The translations under genes and the position numbers were made by a program. Below the pieces are notes generated by a model. The model saw nothing but the letters and a program-made list of their open reading frames with translations. It did not search any database and was not told where the DNA came from. A stretch of DNA of 64,000 nucleotides, from assembly GCF_008693385.1 (NCBI RefSeq), contig NZ_CP044065.1, positions 372,001-436,000 of the forward strand, given 5' to 3'. Below, one piece after another: positions 63,419-64,000 of this stretch. Every line of letters starts with the position of its first letter. The first letter of the stretch is position 1. Source of the stretch: Cupriavidus pauculus (GTDB lineage: Bacteria > Pseudomonadota > Gammaproteobacteria > Burkholderiales > Burkholderiaceae).

Positions 63419-64000
63419 CTGCGGCGCCGGCGGTTGCGACCGAGGCGCACTGCGGGCAGCTCTTGCCGACCACATACGCGGGATCCTGCTGCTGCTCGGC
63501 CGTCACCACGGCGCGGCACGCAAAGCACTGGACCGGGCCCGACGGCTCGAGGTTCGGGTTCAGCGCGGTCCGATAGTCGAACACGAAGCAGTCGCCGCGA
63601 TAGTGGCTGCCGCCGACTTCCTCGAAATACTTGAGGATGCCGCCCTCGAGCTGGTAGACGTTCTCGATGCCGACTTCCTGCATATGGATCGCGGCTTTCT
63701 CGCAACGGATGCCGCCCGTGCAGAACGACACCACGGTCTTGCCTTCGAAATCGGCCCGGTGCTCGGCCACGGCCGGCGGGAAGTCGCTGAACTTGGCGAT
63801 GTCGTACTCGACGGCGGCCTCGAACGTGCCCACGGCCACCTCGAACGCATTGCGCGTGTCGAGCATCACCACGGGGCGCCCGGCGTCGTCGTGGCCCTGG
63901 TCGAGCCAGCGCTTGAGATCGACGGGGCTGACAGACGGCGCGCGTCCGGCTTCGGGCCGGATCAGCGGCATCTTCATCGTGATGATTTCCTTCTTCGCCC
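63414..64000 (-). CDS. trhO: tRNA uridine hydroxylase TrhO (rhodanese family), 3' part
   Basis: The frame is open to the window edge ([17 protein letters not shown]), so the 5' end lies outside and about 195 residues are seen. Rhodanese active site [18 protein letters not shown] with the catalytic Cys, and a C-terminal Cys pair set CFAC and CPQC. TrhO hydroxylates U34 of certain tRNAs using oxygen. Earlier named YceA. An internal ATG (63977) is a less likely start. Confidence 0.93.
   Translation of the reverse strand, partial: AKKEIITMKMPLIRPEAGRAPSVSPVDLKRWLDQGHDDAGRPVVMLDTRNAFEVAVGTFEAAVEYDIAKFSDFPPAVAEHRADFEGKTVVSFCTGGIRCEKAAIHMQEVGIENVYQLEGGILKYFEEVGGSHYRGDCFVFDYRTALNPNLEPSGPVQCFACRAVVTAEQQQDPAYVVGKSCPQCASVATAGAAA

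Overview
The window is chromosomal DNA from a GC-rich betaproteobacterium. Gene content and order point to Burkholderiaceae, most likely the Cupriavidus/Ralstonia branch. The evidence is the run gyrA - DUF2059 - serC - pheA - tyrA - aroA - cmk - rpsA - ihfB - lapA - lapB - ugd - rfaE1 - hldD - cysM, the run rpsP - rimM - trmD - rplS, a tmRNA tag ANDERYALAA, an IHF-beta with a long C-terminal extension, and tandem cyanophycin synthetases beside a dedicated ABC exporter. The genus is inferred from recalled gene order, not from a search. No rRNA, tRNA, CRISPR array, insertion sequence or prophage was seen.

Layout. 0-2 kb: the end of one amino-acid-binding protein, then a binding protein/permease pair of the cystine type. 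2-10.4 kb: a cyanophycin block, with two full-length cphA genes leftward, diverging from an ABC exporter with an unusual zinc-ribbon N-terminus and a DUF1854 protein. 10.4-15.9 kb: accessory genes, namely an acidic hypothetical protein, a CsgG-like lipoprotein, a cytochrome c, an SDR/CNB-like pair divergent from a LysR regulator, and a PrlF-YhaV toxin-antitoxin pair. 16-19 kb: tmRNA, gph, ubiG and ompA, all leftward. 19-35.5 kb: a long rightward housekeeping run covering gyrase, aromatic amino acid and serine synthesis, ribosomal protein S1, IHF, LPS assembly control and heptose synthesis.

35.5-43.7 kb: a leftward catabolic cluster livKHMGF - amidase - N-carbamoyl-type hydrolase - XRE/cupin regulator, probably one uptake-and-hydrolysis unit for an amide or ureide. 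44-49 kb: a small ComEA-like protein, a uracil/xanthine permease, cysM, a MltB-type transglycosylase and an HDAC-family deacetylase. 49-52 kb: metNIQ methionine importer. 52-55.5 kb: etfBA and an acyl-CoA dehydrogenase. 55.6-57.5 kb: dadA divergent from an Lrp-family regulator. 57.6-60 kb: a PA0069-type radical SAM gene directly behind a near-consensus LexA box, and two small membrane or exported proteins. 60.4-64 kb: the rpsP operon, a CoA-pyrophosphatase Nudix enzyme and the 3' part of trhO.

Most notable signals: (1) the cyanophycin block with its zinc-ribbon ABC exporter and DUF1854 partner; (2) the LexA box next to the radical SAM gene; (3) a recurring architecture in which the last bases of a gene, including the stop codon, are tandemly repeated beyond the stop (SDR, tyrA, rfaE1, livF, trhO, weakly uraA); (4) paired TCAAG-N3-CTTG inverted repeats upstream of the liv cluster; (5) a terminator-like hairpin right before metN, which has no visible Shine-Dalgarno. 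All regulatory assignments were read by eye and are inferences.
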